DNA of 64,000 nt, taken from positions 1-64,000 of the forward strand of contig JABURP010000116.1 of assembly GCA_014762645.1 (NCBI GenBank), read 5' to 3'. The stretch is from Crocinitomicaceae bacterium (lineage in GTDB: Bacteria; Bacteroidota; Bacteroidia; Flavobacteriales_D; Crocinitomicaceae). The notes below the pieces were generated by a model. It was not told where the DNA came from and made no database searches. It saw only the letters and a list, made by a program, of their open reading frames with translations. Shown one piece after another: positions 54,079-62,904 of the stretch (positions are counted from its first letter, which is position 1; the number at the start of each line of letters is the position of its first letter). The position numbers were made by a program, and so were the translations under genes.

Positions 54079-55635
54079 ATGATACCCCATCAAAAAGAAG
54101 ATCCATCCATTATTGATGCCCAGGAAGATGAAAATGGAGCTTTTACACTACCTCGCTCTTCTACGCAGGTTTCTCTCTATTATATATGGGCCCTTTTGGT
54201 GTGTTTTCTTTTCGTAGGAGAATCTTTTGGTTTAAATGTTCTTCTGACAACCACCATGACTGTTCCGTTATATGCGTTTCTTGATCTGGAAAATCTCAGG
54301 AAACCAAAATGGTGGCTTGCTTCTTTAATTTTCCTGCTCACCGCCATAGGGGTCTTTGTTCATCCAACCAACACGGCAATTACAGCATGGTTTGTTTCAT
54401 TTATGTACTTTTTTGTCGTCACCAATTTCTCTAGATTCTCCCTTTACATAGGCTTGTTGCAGGCATTGATTGCAGTACTGAACAGCTACGCCAGCTTTTT
54501 TGAGGCGTTAAGTAACTTTTTCAGGCAAAAAACAGAAAAAAAGAAGAGAGCTTACATTCGAATTCTCCAGATAATTGTTCCAATTACACTTGGGATGATT
54601 TTCATAAAACTCTATCAACGCGCAGACAAGAACTTCCATGACATGACCTGGTTCATTAACCTTGAGTGGTTTTCATGGCGATTTGTAGCCTGGTATTTAA
54701 TTGCCATTTTCGTTCTATTCGGTACTTATTTTGGTGTAACAAGCAGCATTTTGAAAGAATGGGAGCAAAAATGTAAAGATGATGTACCTAAAGATCATGA
54801 GGACCGCATTGAAAAATACCTGGGAGAAGACAATGAAGCACGGATTGCTTCCACTACACTTATCTTACTGAATTTAATTCTGGGACTTTACGTGTTGATG
54901 GATTTCAGGTATTTATTCACTGGCCTCACGAATCCGGTAACTGATCCCAACCTGGCTGAAGTAGTCCATGATGGTATTGTGGCGTTAATCTCTTCCATTA
55001 CATTGGTCATTCTTCTCGTTACTTTTTTCCTGCGTGGTAAACTCAATTTCAGGAATAACAAGCGCGTGGAATGGTTAACAATCACCTGGTTGGTATTAAA
55101 TATTCTACTGGTGTTTACAACCTCCGTTAAGAATTTTGAATATATCAGCTCCTGGGGATTAACCTACCGAAGAATGGGAGTTTATATTTATCTGTTTTTA
55201 TGCCTTGTAGGATTAGTCATTGCTATCGTTAAGGTTAGAAAGAAGAAGACATTTTGGTTTCTACTGCGCAATACAACCTTGGCATTTGCATTAGTGCTGG
55301 CTTCACTCTTAACATTTAACTGGAACCGGTTCATCACGGATTACAACCTAACAAACATTGAAAAAGAACATATCGATTTTCAATACCTGGTAAGTCTTGG
55401 TCCGGATACGTATGCGTACATCATCCACTACCATAACAACGTCTCAGAAGTGGATGACGAGATATTAAAGCAGATTGCAGATGAGGCCCCAAAGCATTTG
55501 AGTAATCTCAGCAGTAAAAAAGCCACCACCACGTGGAAATCATATACCATCAATGATGCAAAATTGTACGAAGAACTCTCCAATCTGGAACTCGATTATA
55601 AAGACAGGAATTTTTTGTGGAAACTCTTCAATTAG
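54079..55635 (+). CDS. DUF4173-family multi-pass membrane protein
   Basis: 518 aa with about twelve hydrophobic segments and an acidic N-terminal tail (PHQKEDPSIIDAQEDENGAF). The DUF4173 parts are WGLTYRRMGVYIYLFLCLVG and NWNRFITDYNL with YLVSLGPDTYAYI. The family's function is unknown. It is 27 bases upstream of the Nramp-like gene, so it may belong to the transporter-pxp unit. A C-terminal soluble tail (about 440-518) is likely cytosolic or periplasmic. Confidence 0.8.
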   Translation: MIPHQKEDPSIIDAQEDENGAFTLPRSSTQVSLYYIWALLVCFLFVGESFGLNVLLTTTMTVPLYAFLDLENLRKPKWWLASLIFLLTAIGVFVHPTNTAITAWFVSFMYFFVVTNFSRFSLYIGLLQALIAVLNSYASFFEALSNFFRQKTEKKKRAYIRILQIIVPITLGMIFIKLYQRADKNFHDMTWFINLEWFSWRFVAWYLIAIFVLFGTYFGVTSSILKEWEQKCKDDVPKDHEDRIEKYLGEDNEARIASTTLILLNLILGLYVLMDFRYLFTGLTNPVTDPNLAEVVHDGIVALISSITLVILLVTFFLRGKLNFRNNKRVEWLTITWLVLNILLVFTTSVKNFEYISSWGLTYRRMGVYIYLFLCLVGLVIAIVKVRKKKTFWFLLRNTTLAFALVLASLLTFNWNRFITDYNLTNIEKEHIDFQYLVSLGPDTYAYIIHYHNNVSEVDDEILKQIADEAPKHLSNLSSKKATTTWKSYTINDAKLYEELSNLELDYKDRNFLWKLFN

Positions 55636-55662
55636 CGACAAAAGGAATCAGGCGTATCATAC

Positions 55663-56859
55663 ATGAGAAAATGGATTAGAAATTTCGGACCCGGAACTTT
55701 GATTGTTGCGGCCTTTATTGGTCCTGGAACAATTACAACATGTATCAGGGCTGGTGCTAATTTTGGGTTCTCTTTGCTTTGGGCATTGCTTTTTTCAATT
55801 GTAGCTACCATTTTTCTCCAGGAAATGGCTGCCAGGGTAGGTTTAGTGACCAAAAAAGGCTTAACTAACGCCATTACAGACCAACTCTCCTCACGAATTG
55901 CAAAAACACTAATAATTACATTGGTATTTACGGCCATTGTAATTGGAAACACTGCTTATGAAGCAGGAAATATTTCCGGTTCTGTTTTAGGAATGGAAGC
56001 ATTGTTTGGACCTGAAGCGATCCGCTTATACCCTATCATCATTGGATTGATTGGATTTGGATTACTTATAACAGGAAGCTATAAAGTCATAGAAAAAAGC
56101 CTGATGGTCCTGGTGGTTTTGATGAGTATCTCTTTTATTCTGGCAGCTGTGATTACACAACCGGATTTATCTGAAATTTCTAAAGGGATGTTCATCCCTA
56201 CTACTCCGGAAAATAGCTTGCCAATTATTATCGGAATTCTTGGAACCACAGTGGTTCCTTACAATTTGTTTCTGCACTCCTCGCTTGTGCGTGAAAAATG
56301 GAAAAGTGTTGACAAGTTGAGATTGGTACGTATTGACCTGATAGTATCCATTATTTTAGGTGGAATTGTCTCCATAGCCATTGTGATTTCTGCTGCGGCA
56401 ATGACTGGTGGCAATGTTAGTTCCGTCATGGATTTGGCAAAAGGTTTGGAACCTGTTTATGGCGATATGGCACGCTATTTTTTAGGAATCGGATTATTCG
56501 CTGCTGGTATCACTTCTGCCATTACAGCACCACTTGCGGCAGCCTTTGTGGCTCGCAATTGTTTTAAATGGGATGCCTCTTTAAAAGATATTAAGTTTAG
56601 GGCCGTTTGGATGGGAATTTTGATCCTGGGGGTTGTATTTTCATCCATCAACCTAAAACCAATAGAAGTAATATTGTTTGCACAGATTATTAATGGATTA
56701 TTGCTCCCAATCGTTGCTATATTCCTGCTGTGGATAGTGAACAATAAAAAAGTGCTTGGGAAGTACACCAACAAACTTGTGACAAATATCCTGTCCGTCA
56801 TCATAATTTTGTTGACTATCTTCTTAGGTTTTAAGGCAATTCAGAACGCAATAGGATGA
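55663..56859 (+). CDS. Nramp-like transporter linked to 5-oxoprolinase genes
   Basis: 398 aa, about eleven membrane helices. It belongs to the Nramp/SLC11 superfamily by its helix-1 start (GPGTLIVAAFIGPGTITTC) and by helix 6 (TTVVPYNLFLHSSLVR). The metal-site motifs are changed: helix 1 has GPGT (20-23) where metal carriers have DPGN, and helix 6 has VPYN (198-201) where they have MPHN. Loss of the Asp, Asn and Met ligands argues against manganese or iron transport. The stop overlaps the pxpAB start (ATGA). In Bacillus subtilis an Nramp-like gene (ycsG) neighbours the same enzyme genes, so uptake of 5-oxoproline or a related compound is a reasonable inference, not shown here. Confidence 0.85.
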   Translation: MRKWIRNFGPGTLIVAAFIGPGTITTCIRAGANFGFSLLWALLFSIVATIFLQEMAARVGLVTKKGLTNAITDQLSSRIAKTLIITLVFTAIVIGNTAYEAGNISGSVLGMEALFGPEAIRLYPIIIGLIGFGLLITGSYKVIEKSLMVLVVLMSISFILAAVITQPDLSEISKGMFIPTTPENSLPIIIGILGTTVVPYNLFLHSSLVREKWKSVDKLRLVRIDLIVSIILGGIVSIAIVISAAAMTGGNVSSVMDLAKGLEPVYGDMARYFLGIGLFAAGITSAITAPLAAAFVARNCFKWDASLKDIKFRAVWMGILILGVVFSSINLKPIEVILFAQIINGLLLPIVAIFLLWIVNNKKVLGKYTNKLVTNILSVIIILLTIFLGFKAIQNAIG

Positions 56860-58292
56860 TTGATATCAATTGTGACGTAGGTGAAGGAACGGGTAATGAG
56901 CATTTGCTATTCCCCTATATCTCTTCCTGTAATATTGCTTGTGGTGGACACGCCGGAGACACGGAAAGCATGAGGAGCATTTTACAGTTAGCAAAACGCC
57001 ATCACATCAATGTGGGCGCGCATCCCTCCTACCCTGACAGAGCAAATTTTGGACGAAAATCAATGACCTTATCCGCTGATGAACTCTCTACTTCCATTTT
57101 TGGTCAAATTAAAGGATTACAGCAACTCGCACATGAGTTTGGGCTTACACTTCATCACATTAAACCGCATGGTGCTTTGTATCATGATGTATGTCAAAAA
57201 GAGGAAGTAGCCGGGATTTTTTTGGAGGCAATTGAAGAATTTAGGACAAGTTGCAAGCTCTGTGTACCCGGGCATTCTCGCATTGCCCAATTGGCACTGG
57301 ACAAAGGATTTGATGTTTGTTCTGAAGTATTTGCGGATCGGAACTATAATGAAGATCTCAGCCTGGTAAACAGAACTGCCATTGACGCACTAATTACTGA
57401 CCCTACGGTAGCAGCTGAACACGTAGAAAATATGATCAGTAAAAAACAGGTCAGAACCAAATCCGGCAAATTTGTTCCGATTCAAGGACAAACCTATTGC
57501 GTTCATTCAGATACAAAAAACTCGGTGGACATTGTCCGACATTTATATTTGAAATACGGAAGAACCTACCCTTTAACCTTTAAACCATTTGGAGCCTCAG
57601 CCTTATTGATCGAGTGGCCGGAACAGATGAATGAATCCATCCTTCGGGATGTTCTGGCCTTTAAAGAGACAATTGAACAGGCTGCTATTGAAGGAATAAA
57701 CGAGTTGGTGCCTTCCATCCATTCCATTACCGTGATTGTTGATAGCACGATTCAAGATTTTGATCACCTGATAAAAGAATTACAAGCACTGTATAATAGC
57801 AGATCTGAACCCTTTGAACTACCGCGAACAATATGGAAAGTACCCGTATGTTATGATGAGAACTTTGGATCAGATATAAAAGAATTGGCTGAGAGTCATT
57901 CGCTGTCAAAAGAAGAGGTGGTTCAACTCCATACCAAATCGAATTACCGAATTTATGCAATTGGTTTTTTGCCGGGATTTCTTTACCTGGGTGGATTAGA
58001 TGAGCAACTACATACTGACAGAAAAGAAACACCCCGACTAAGTGTGCCAAGCGGTGCTGTTGGGATCGGAGGAAGTCAAACTGGTATTTACCCATGCGAA
58101 AGCCCTGGAGGTTGGCATTTGATAGGTAATTCTCCTCTTAATTTTTTTGATCAGACAAGTGATCAACCGTGTTTTGCCTACGCGGGTGAACGGATACAGT
58201 TTTATGCTATATCTCAAGATGAATATAACGAGATCAAAAAACAAGTTGAATCAGGACAATACCGCTTAAGAAAGGAGGAAAATGATGATTGA
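56856..58292 (+). CDS. Fused 5-oxoprolinase subunits A and B (PxpA-PxpB)
   Basis: 478 aa, a single frame that joins two proteins usually encoded apart. Residues 1 to about 232 are PxpA (LamB/YcsF family): MIDINCDVGEGTGNEHLLFP, SCNIACGGHAGD, VGAHPSYPDRANFGR and HHIKPHGALYHDV. From about 236 the PxpB (KipI/allophanate hydrolase subunit 1-like) half begins: PLTFKPFGASALLIEWPE, YAIGFLPGFLYLGGLDEQ, TPRLSVPSGAVGIGGSQTGI and ESPGGWHLIGNSP. With PxpC they should form the ATP-dependent bacterial 5-oxoprolinase that opens 5-oxoproline to glutamate. It overlaps the transporter by four bases and pxpC by eleven. Confidence 0.93.
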   Translation: MIDINCDVGEGTGNEHLLFPYISSCNIACGGHAGDTESMRSILQLAKRHHINVGAHPSYPDRANFGRKSMTLSADELSTSIFGQIKGLQQLAHEFGLTLHHIKPHGALYHDVCQKEEVAGIFLEAIEEFRTSCKLCVPGHSRIAQLALDKGFDVCSEVFADRNYNEDLSLVNRTAIDALITDPTVAAEHVENMISKKQVRTKSGKFVPIQGQTYCVHSDTKNSVDIVRHLYLKYGRTYPLTFKPFGASALLIEWPEQMNESILRDVLAFKETIEQAAIEGINELVPSIHSITVIVDSTIQDFDHLIKELQALYNSRSEPFELPRTIWKVPVCYDENFGSDIKELAESHSLSKEEVVQLHTKSNYRIYAIGFLPGFLYLGGLDEQLHTDRKETPRLSVPSGAVGIGGSQTGIYPCESPGGWHLIGNSPLNFFDQTSDQPCFAYAGERIQFYAISQDEYNEIKKQVESGQYRLRKEENDD

Positions 58293-59121
58293 AGTAATCC
58301 AACCGGGTCTTTTCACCAGCCTTCAGGATCTGGGGCGTTTTGGTTATCGTCACCTTGGAGTTCCCGTTTCCGGAGCAATGGATTTGGATGCGGCTCAACA
58401 TGCTAATCATATTCTGGGAAATGACCCGACCTGTGCGGTATTAGAAATCACACTGCAAGGACCCACGTTAAAGTTTTTAATTGATACTAAGATTACACTA
58501 ACCGGAGCGCACTTAAGTCCAGAAGTCAATCAACAACCGGTTGAAATGTATCAACCAGTAGAAATATACAAGGATGATGAATTAACCTTTGGAAAAAGAA
58601 TTAGTGGTGTGCGATCTTACCTGGCAGTTACAGGAGGCTTTAAAACCGATATGATATTTAACAGTAAGAGTTTTTACAAAGGGATCACATCACAAGAAAA
58701 ATTAGTGGAAGGAGATATATTGGAGTTAGCATCAACTTCAGGGAAAAAAGCTGCCGAACTGCAAGTTGAACCTCCAGCGTATAATACACATGAATTATAC
58801 GTTACTCCGGGCCCGGAATTTGAACTTCTTCATCCTCAACAAAAAGAAAAACTCCTTTCCGAAAAATGGACCCTTGGCATGAATAGTAGAATGGCCTATC
58901 AAATTGAAGAATTAATGCCTAACAGGTTGCCTTCTATTTTAAGCTCTGCTGTCCTTCCAGGAACGATTCAACTTACTCCTTCGGGTAAAATGATTCTATT
59001 GATGAGAGATTGTCAAACTATGGGAGGATACCCGAGGATATTACAATTAACTGAGAAATCCATCAATCTCCTGGCACAAAAAATGCGGTTTGAAGAAGTA
59101 AGTTTTCGACTGATTCATTAA
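58282..59121 (+). CDS. pxpC: 5-oxoprolinase subunit C (PxpC, KipA family)
   Basis: 279 aa. The allophanate-hydrolase-subunit-2-like family motifs are present: IEVIQPGLFTSLQDLGRFGY, GVPVSGAMDLDAAQHANHIL, LEITLQGPTL, FGKRISGVRSYLAVTGGF, and RMAYQIEE ... TPSGKMILLMRDCQTMGGYP. Length is a little under the usual 300-330. It overlaps the pxpAB fusion by eleven bases, and there are two ATG codons at the start, so the true start may be one codon later. It closes the operon; no clear terminator follows within 200 bases. Confidence 0.93.
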   Translation: MMIEVIQPGLFTSLQDLGRFGYRHLGVPVSGAMDLDAAQHANHILGNDPTCAVLEITLQGPTLKFLIDTKITLTGAHLSPEVNQQPVEMYQPVEIYKDDELTFGKRISGVRSYLAVTGGFKTDMIFNSKSFYKGITSQEKLVEGDILELASTSGKKAAELQVEPPAYNTHELYVTPGPEFELLHPQQKEKLLSEKWTLGMNSRMAYQIEELMPNRLPSILSSAVLPGTIQLTPSGKMILLMRDCQTMGGYPRILQLTEKSINLLAQKMRFEEVSFRLIH

Positions 59122-59336
59122 CTCCAAAACAAGCATACAAGATAGCACAATACCTCCTGTATAAATTGAGAATCATCAGTTTATCCGGTGATTTAAATTT
59201 GTCAAAACCTTCTGTTTCAGCACCCATCTGCATCTGTGTGATTCCGGTGATTTTAATCAATCACATCCTTGCTTGAAGTCAGAAATATTTACCTGTTGAC
59301 CATCTAATTTTACTATTAAATCAAACACTTAGTATT

Positions 59337-60317
59337 ATGGAAAAGTCAGGTAAATATCTTGTGAAACTCTGGACCATATTACTCACTTTAATATTTCTTT
59401 CATTTTACACGGCACGGGCTTCAAAAGTAGAAGCAATTAAAACCGGAAACTGGGTAGATATTGGATGTTGGGATCCGGAAGTTGTTCCGGGATGTTTTGA
59501 CACCATCCTAATCCCAGCCGGGATGGTCATTACCGTGACCGATCAGATCGATTTAACCATGTGTAATCCAACAATTGTATTGGTAGAAGGAGAATTAACC
59601 TTTCAAACCGGTAAGAAAATTGATCTTTCATGTGGTTCCTGCATAGAACTTTCGGGATTTCCAAATCAGGGTATACTATCTGGAGGTAACGGAGGTGGAA
59701 GTTCGAATTGGGTTACAATTTGCGAGCAGGGTATGTGGAAAGCCGAAGATGGAACCGCTTATGGGCCTTTGTCACTATGCAACTTATTATTATTTGCAGA
59801 TTTGACAGCTTTTGAGGCGAATTCTTTGGCTGACAATGTACTACTATCCTGGACCATTGCAACTGAAAACAACTGTGACCATTATACTATTGAACGCAGT
59901 GAAGATGGAGTTAACTGGAGAAATATTGGAGATGTGCAAGGAGCAGGTTACAGCAATAGCAGCATTGACTACTCCTATACCGATTGGTCACCTGTGAATG
60001 GTTTGTCCTATTACCGTCTAACGGAGATTGACTTTAATGGAAATACATCCATCCTCAAAACGATTAGTCTTAACTATAATGCAGAGCGCCCGGTAATTTA
60101 CCCAAACCCTGTGCACATAGGCGAAACATTATCAATTGCTTATTCATCAGATTCACCTACCAAATTTGTACAGATCTATTCGCAGGATGGAAAAGTCATT
60201 TATGAGCAACAATTTGAAGGAGACCAATTAATAAGCATTGAGGTTAGTGATCGATTATCTTCAGGGATATATATTGTAGACGTCAATGGTATCCAGACAA
60301 GAATGGTGATTCGATAA
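59337..60317 (+). CDS. T9SS-secreted protein with G8-like and FnIII-like domains
   Basis: 326 aa. Signal peptide about 1-28. The first domain (about 30-130), KTGNWVDIGCWDPEVVPGCF with FDTILIPAGMVITVTDQIDL, resembles the G8/Ig-like beta domain of Bacteroidota surface proteins. A FnIII-like domain follows (about 158-248; LLSWTIATENNCDHYTIERS, VNGLSYYRLTEIDFNGN). The type A T9SS signal is PVIYPNPVHIGETLSI ... SSGIYIVDVNGIQ ... RMVIR. There is no catalytic motif. It is a single-gene unit that meets a convergent gene two bases after its stop. Confidence 0.8.
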   Translation: MEKSGKYLVKLWTILLTLIFLSFYTARASKVEAIKTGNWVDIGCWDPEVVPGCFDTILIPAGMVITVTDQIDLTMCNPTIVLVEGELTFQTGKKIDLSCGSCIELSGFPNQGILSGGNGGGSSNWVTICEQGMWKAEDGTAYGPLSLCNLLLFADLTAFEANSLADNVLLSWTIATENNCDHYTIERSEDGVNWRNIGDVQGAGYSNSSIDYSYTDWSPVNGLSYYRLTEIDFNGNTSILKTISLNYNAERPVIYPNPVHIGETLSIAYSSDSPTKFVQIYSQDGKVIYEQQFEGDQLISIEVSDRLSSGIYIVDVNGIQTRMVIR

Positions 60318-60319
60318 AA

Positions 60320-60919
60320 TCACCTGACAAGGGGTGCTGCAAGTTGATAACCTGAATTATCTACAACAATGGCGCTTCCGTAATCTCCTATAGGACCGTT
60401 TTTTGGTTCAGACACCTTAATTTTCAGTACAACCGACTCAGCTTTAGCTGTGAACACGAAAGTAGCCGTTTGCCATTCATCTTCAATTCCTGAAACTGAA
60501 GTAAATATTTTCTCTTTATCATCTACAGCCATGTATAAATTACCACCACTATAGGTAATACTTGAATGATTGGTTAAAGTTGCCTGTTGCCATTTTAAGG
60601 TAACTGAATACTTCTCTCCAATGGTTAAATTGTTAAAGGTTGTGGTCCAACCTTCCTGAATCCCACCTTCATTGGCCAAAAAAAGCCCCATACTGAAACC
60701 TGCTACATTTTTTCCGTCGACATCCTCAATGGTATAACCTCCTCCGGGCCAAGCGCCATTGCCCGATATAACATCTGGTGACTCCTGCCAAACCGACCAG
60801 CCAATAGGCGCTTTATGAGGTTCAGGAGTGGCTTCAATAGCAGGTAAACGCAGTTCAACTTGTCCAAATCCCAGGAACTCTATAAATGAAAACATTAAAA
60901 CGATTAGCAGTGATTTCAT
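60320..60919 (-). CDS. Exported protein with galactose-binding-like domain, 199 aa
   Basis: Signal peptide MKSLLIVLMFSFIEFLGFGQ. One beta-sandwich domain follows: APIGWSVWQESPDVISGNGA, LTIGEKYSVTLKWQQA, LYMAVDDKEKIF, FVFTAKAESVVLKIKVSE. The latter blocks match the domain of the protein at 52322-53209 in order and character. Unlike that protein it has no T9SS tail, ending in APLVR after the domain. The ligand is unknown. Its stop is two bases from the stop of the convergent T9SS gene. Confidence 0.72.
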   Translation of the reverse strand: MKSLLIVLMFSFIEFLGFGQVELRLPAIEATPEPHKAPIGWSVWQESPDVISGNGAWPGGGYTIEDVDGKNVAGFSMGLFLANEGGIQEGWTTTFNNLTIGEKYSVTLKWQQATLTNHSSITYSGGNLYMAVDDKEKIFTSVSGIEDEWQTATFVFTAKAESVVLKIKVSEPKNGPIGDYGSAIVVDNSGYQLAAPLVR

Positions 60920-60972
60920 GACAAAGTCATGTACAATTTTTGGGCCGGAAGGTTCATTGTGGTGTTAGTAAT

Positions 60973-61431
60973 CTACTCGCCAAATACACTGAGCAAAATA
61001 ATCTTATCCTCCATTTCACTAAATTCCTGATCAAACAAGTTGCGAATAACCATGGCCTCTTCGTCCGAGTCATCCTTGATAAGGCGAATTTCCTGTTTCA
61101 TGGCATGAATGAGTTCGCCTGAACTTTCTTTTGGTTGGATCAATGCATAATGTGGGATGTCACTTCCATTGGGTAGAATGGTGTATTTATATTGGTTACC
61201 GGGAGGTAATACGATTACGAAAAAGCCAGTTTTACTATTGCTGATAAATGTTCCGTATTGCTCTCCCGTGTCATAATTCTCTACCTTAATGCGAACTGAT
61301 TTGTTGCTGGTATCAATTTCATTGTGATAATACCCGGCAAACACAACGTATCGTGTTGAATCTTCCTGAGCCCACCCTGTATTTAAATGAAGTAGAAAAG
61401 CGAGAATAATATACAAAGGGAATCTATTCAT
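60973..61431 (-). CDS. Exported protein of unknown function, 152 aa
   Basis: Signal peptide PLYIILAFLLHLNTGWAQ. A short beta-rich module like a carboxypeptidase regulatory-type domain follows (KSVRIKVENYDTGEQYGTFI, SKTGFFVIVLPPGNQYKYTI), then a helical acidic tail (MKQEIRLIKDDSDEEAMVIR, DQEFSEMEDK). No family is recognised with confidence. It is 53 bases downstream of the Usp-gene side spacer on the same strand as its neighbours; it is probably one unit with none of them. Confidence 0.65.
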   Translation of the reverse strand: MNRFPLYIILAFLLHLNTGWAQEDSTRYVVFAGYYHNEIDTSNKSVRIKVENYDTGEQYGTFISNSKTGFFVIVLPPGNQYKYTILPNGSDIPHYALIQPKESSGELIHAMKQEIRLIKDDSDEEAMVIRNLFDQEFSEMEDKIILLSVFGE

Positions 61432-61508
61432 ACGATTGAAAATTAAGGGGATACATAAGTTATGAAAAAATACACTTCCAAAAAAGTGTATTTACAAATA
61501 TCCCTGAA

Positions 61509-62363
61509 TTATTCGTGTAGCACCAACATTGGAACCTTTGCTAATTCGGACAGGAGTTGAGTTTGGCTATGCTTTAACAGTCGTTCAAAAAAATTGTGCT
61601 TTCTTGCCAGTACAATTACCAAGTCTGAGTGAGAAGATTCTACAAAACTTGAGATGCCGTTCATAATAAATTTATTATTCGAATGATGAAACTCATGCGG
61701 CACTTCAATGAAATAATTGTCTAAAAATAAGCCAGCTTCTGCCTGTTGTCCAACCAATACCTCCTCTTCGTTTGAAACATATAAAATATGAAGTTTTGCA
61801 TCACTTGATTTCACTAACCGAAGGGCCGGATCCAGCACATGCATATCCTTAATGTTTTTCATATCGCTGGCAAAAGTCACTTCCTGAACAGGTGTATACT
61901 TAAGATGACTGGGAACCGCTAATACCGGGCCTTTAATTTTCCGAATAAAATTAGCCGTTTTATATCCAAGTAATCTGCTCTCCAGATCAAAATCAGCTTT
62001 GTTACCAATGACCACATAATCCGCTTCATATTGGCTGATGGTATCATTTATGGCAGAAACTAATACACCGTACTGCGAAACACATTCCATCTCATCCAAA
62101 TCCAAATGTGTAAACTCCTGCCGAAACTTTTCCTTTTCATCCTGAAGTTTCTTCATTGAGTTTTGCTCCATCAGTTGATCTGCCGAATACAGTCCATCAT
62201 GGTCCGCCAATGGTTCGAAATAAGAATGCATCAGTACGTAATTTACCTGTTCATCACCAAAAAGCTGCAGTGCATACCTACAGGCATTTCTAGAACCTTC
62301 GGTAAAGTTGGTGGTTAGAATAATGGTTCGTTCAGGTTGCTGTGTGTTAATGTCTAAAATCAT
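61509..62363 (-). CDS. Universal stress protein family, two Usp domains
   Basis: 284 aa. Two Usp modules in tandem: the first (about 12-150) has TIILTTNFTEGSRNACRYAL and ADYVVIGNKADFDLESRLLG with VLAVPSHLK. The second (about 155-284) has VTFASDMKNIKD and DLVIVLARKHNFFERLLKHS with VPMLVLHE. The ATP-binding G-x2-G-x9-G-S/T motif is not intact in either half, so it is likely a non-ATP-binding type. It is a stress-linked cytoplasmic protein by family; its partner is unknown. Confidence 0.85.
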   Translation of the reverse strand: MILDINTQQPERTIILTTNFTEGSRNACRYALQLFGDEQVNYVLMHSYFEPLADHDGLYSADQLMEQNSMKKLQDEKEKFRQEFTHLDLDEMECVSQYGVLVSAINDTISQYEADYVVIGNKADFDLESRLLGYKTANFIRKIKGPVLAVPSHLKYTPVQEVTFASDMKNIKDMHVLDPALRLVKSSDAKLHILYVSNEEEVLVGQQAEAGLFLDNYFIEVPHEFHHSNNKFIMNGISSFVESSHSDLVIVLARKHNFFERLLKHSQTQLLSELAKVPMLVLHE

Positions 62364-62477
62364 GGAGGCAAGATACTGCAGGTATTAGCTTGGTGCATTG
62401 AGAATTGACAGTTTACAAGAAGATAATAATCAGTAATAGATATTTTCGTCATTCTCAAAACATGTTTCCTACAGTGA

Positions 62478-62774
62478 TCAAATATCATCTAACACATCCT
62501 GTGTTGTTTCTGTCTCCGAATTGATGAAGAAATAGGAAATAATTGATAGAATATAACATGCTGAAGCACCATAAAATAAATAATGCGCACCAAACCAGTG
62601 TCTTTTTTTAAAGACCATAGCAGAAATCAACATTCCTAAGCAGACTCCCCAAAAGAATCTGGAGGCTTTCTTAGATTTCAAGCCATCATTAAATTTTAAG
62701 AGTTGTTGAGCACCAAATTTGAACAAAATCCAAATCAGCATTATCAAACTAAAGTACCTGAGGAAAAATGGCAT
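62478..62774 (-). CDS. Shortened paralogue of the 47.6 kb membrane protein, 98 aa
   Basis: Two or three hydrophobic segments (RYFSLIMLIWILFKFGAQQL, AHYLFYGASACYILSIISYF). The whole protein aligns with the last about 100 residues of the 281-aa protein at 47642-48487: both have a Phe-Leu/Val-Arg start, then K-F/M-G...Q..K-F/L, SRFF-W/Y-G, and an end near DVLDDI/DVLDGL. Upstream of its ATG the same frame reads GNDPIAVNTETYINN and continues the loop seen in the paralogue before hitting TGA, which suggests loss of a longer 5' part. It may be a functional small protein or a remnant. Confidence 0.65.
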   Translation of the reverse strand: MPFFLRYFSLIMLIWILFKFGAQQLLKFNDGLKSKKASRFFWGVCLGMLISAMVFKKRHWFGAHYLFYGASACYILSIISYFFINSETETTQDVLDDI

Positions 62775-62904
62775 ATTATTAATATACGTTTCAGTGTTAA
62801 CTGCTATAGGATCATTCCCTCACGGCCCACGTCAATGTACTCAGATAGAATTAGGCAGATTACAACTGTAGTGAATAAAATTCATAAAAATTTAGGTGTT
62901 TTAA

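Noticed and set aside
55663-56859. Annotation as a manganese/iron transporter MntH
   Set aside because: The Asp and Asn of helix 1 and the Met of helix 6 that bind metal are absent, and the gene is fused by overlap to 5-oxoprolinase genes.
59184-59253. Direct repeat TCCGGTGATTT at 59184 and 59243 between pxpC and the next gene
   Set aside because: Only eleven bases, two copies, no further symmetry or link to a promoter box; chance cannot be excluded.
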